In this document: piece by piece, positions 21,548-21,615 of the stretch | Numbering within the stretch: the first letter of the stretch is position 1 | Layout: the number at the start of each line of letters is the position of its first letter | Assembly: GCA_031272305.1 (NCBI GenBank) | Contig: JAISUA010000196.1 | Location: 1 to 21,615, forward strand | Length of the DNA stretch: 21,615 nt | Direction of reading: 5' to 3' | Source of the DNA: Clostridioides sp. | GTDB taxonomy: Bacteria > Bacillota > Clostridia > Peptostreptococcales > Peptostreptococcaceae | Position numbers and translations under genes: made by a program | Notes under the pieces: model-generated | What the model saw: the letters and a program-made list of their open reading frames with translations, nothing else | Database searches by the model: none | Told to the model about the DNA's origin: nothing

Positions 21548-21615
21548 CATTGCAATTATTTTTTACTTTGCTTGTATATCTTTTATATTTTTTCTTAAAT
21601 AGCATAAAATATTTT

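Overview
The window looks like chromosome from a low-GC, strictly anaerobic Firmicute. Evidence: AT-rich intergenic DNA, strong AGGAGG-type ribosome binding sites, TTG and GTG starts, a clostridial 2[4Fe-4S] ferredoxin, a Rex redox repressor, a glutamate dehydrogenase very like the Clostridium symbiosum type, and a surface protein anchored by three CWB2 (PF04122) repeats, as in Clostridioides and relatives. A Peptostreptococcaceae-like member of the Clostridia is my best guess; the species cannot be fixed from this sequence. No rRNA, tRNA, CRISPR array or intact transposon was seen.

Region 1 (161-5546, all minus strand) is an accessory-looking surface locus. In transcription order it holds a membrane-anchored protein with an acidic tail; a second bitopic membrane protein behind a good promoter; three small secreted beta-rich proteins that appear related to each other (181, 171 and 195 aa); and a CWB2-anchored protein of 537 aa. 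The last two genes are joined by a 62-bp tandem duplication that copied the stop/start junction with its ribosome binding site.

Region 2 (5819-10455) is amino-acid and redox metabolism: a class I aminotransferase (+), glutamate dehydrogenase (-) with NAD-type coenzyme residues, a ferredoxin (+) behind a textbook promoter, and Rex (-). Aminotransferase plus glutamate dehydrogenase would recycle 2-oxoglutarate/glutamate in amino-acid fermentation; Rex would sense the NADH/NAD ratio.

Region 3 (10936-14488, +) has an ABC-F ribosome-associated ATPase followed by the lipid II flippase MurJ. Region 4 (14589-18394) has a WYL-domain regulator (-) divergent from a PP2C-like phosphatase and GT4 glycosyltransferase pair (+), then a convergent orphan PqqD-like protein (-). 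Region 5 (19067-21259, -) has an OPT-family oligopeptide transporter preceded by a possible 20-codon Tyr-rich leader ORF and alternative RNA pairings that resemble an attenuator.

The non-coding DNA is unusual. At least six gaps carry two or three copies of a direct repeat of 34-42 bp, with mostly different sequence in each gap, and several gaps carry long inverted repeats. The strongest leads are the OPT leader (21108-21259), the 62-bp duplication (1727-1850), the surface locus, and the intergenic repeat habit.
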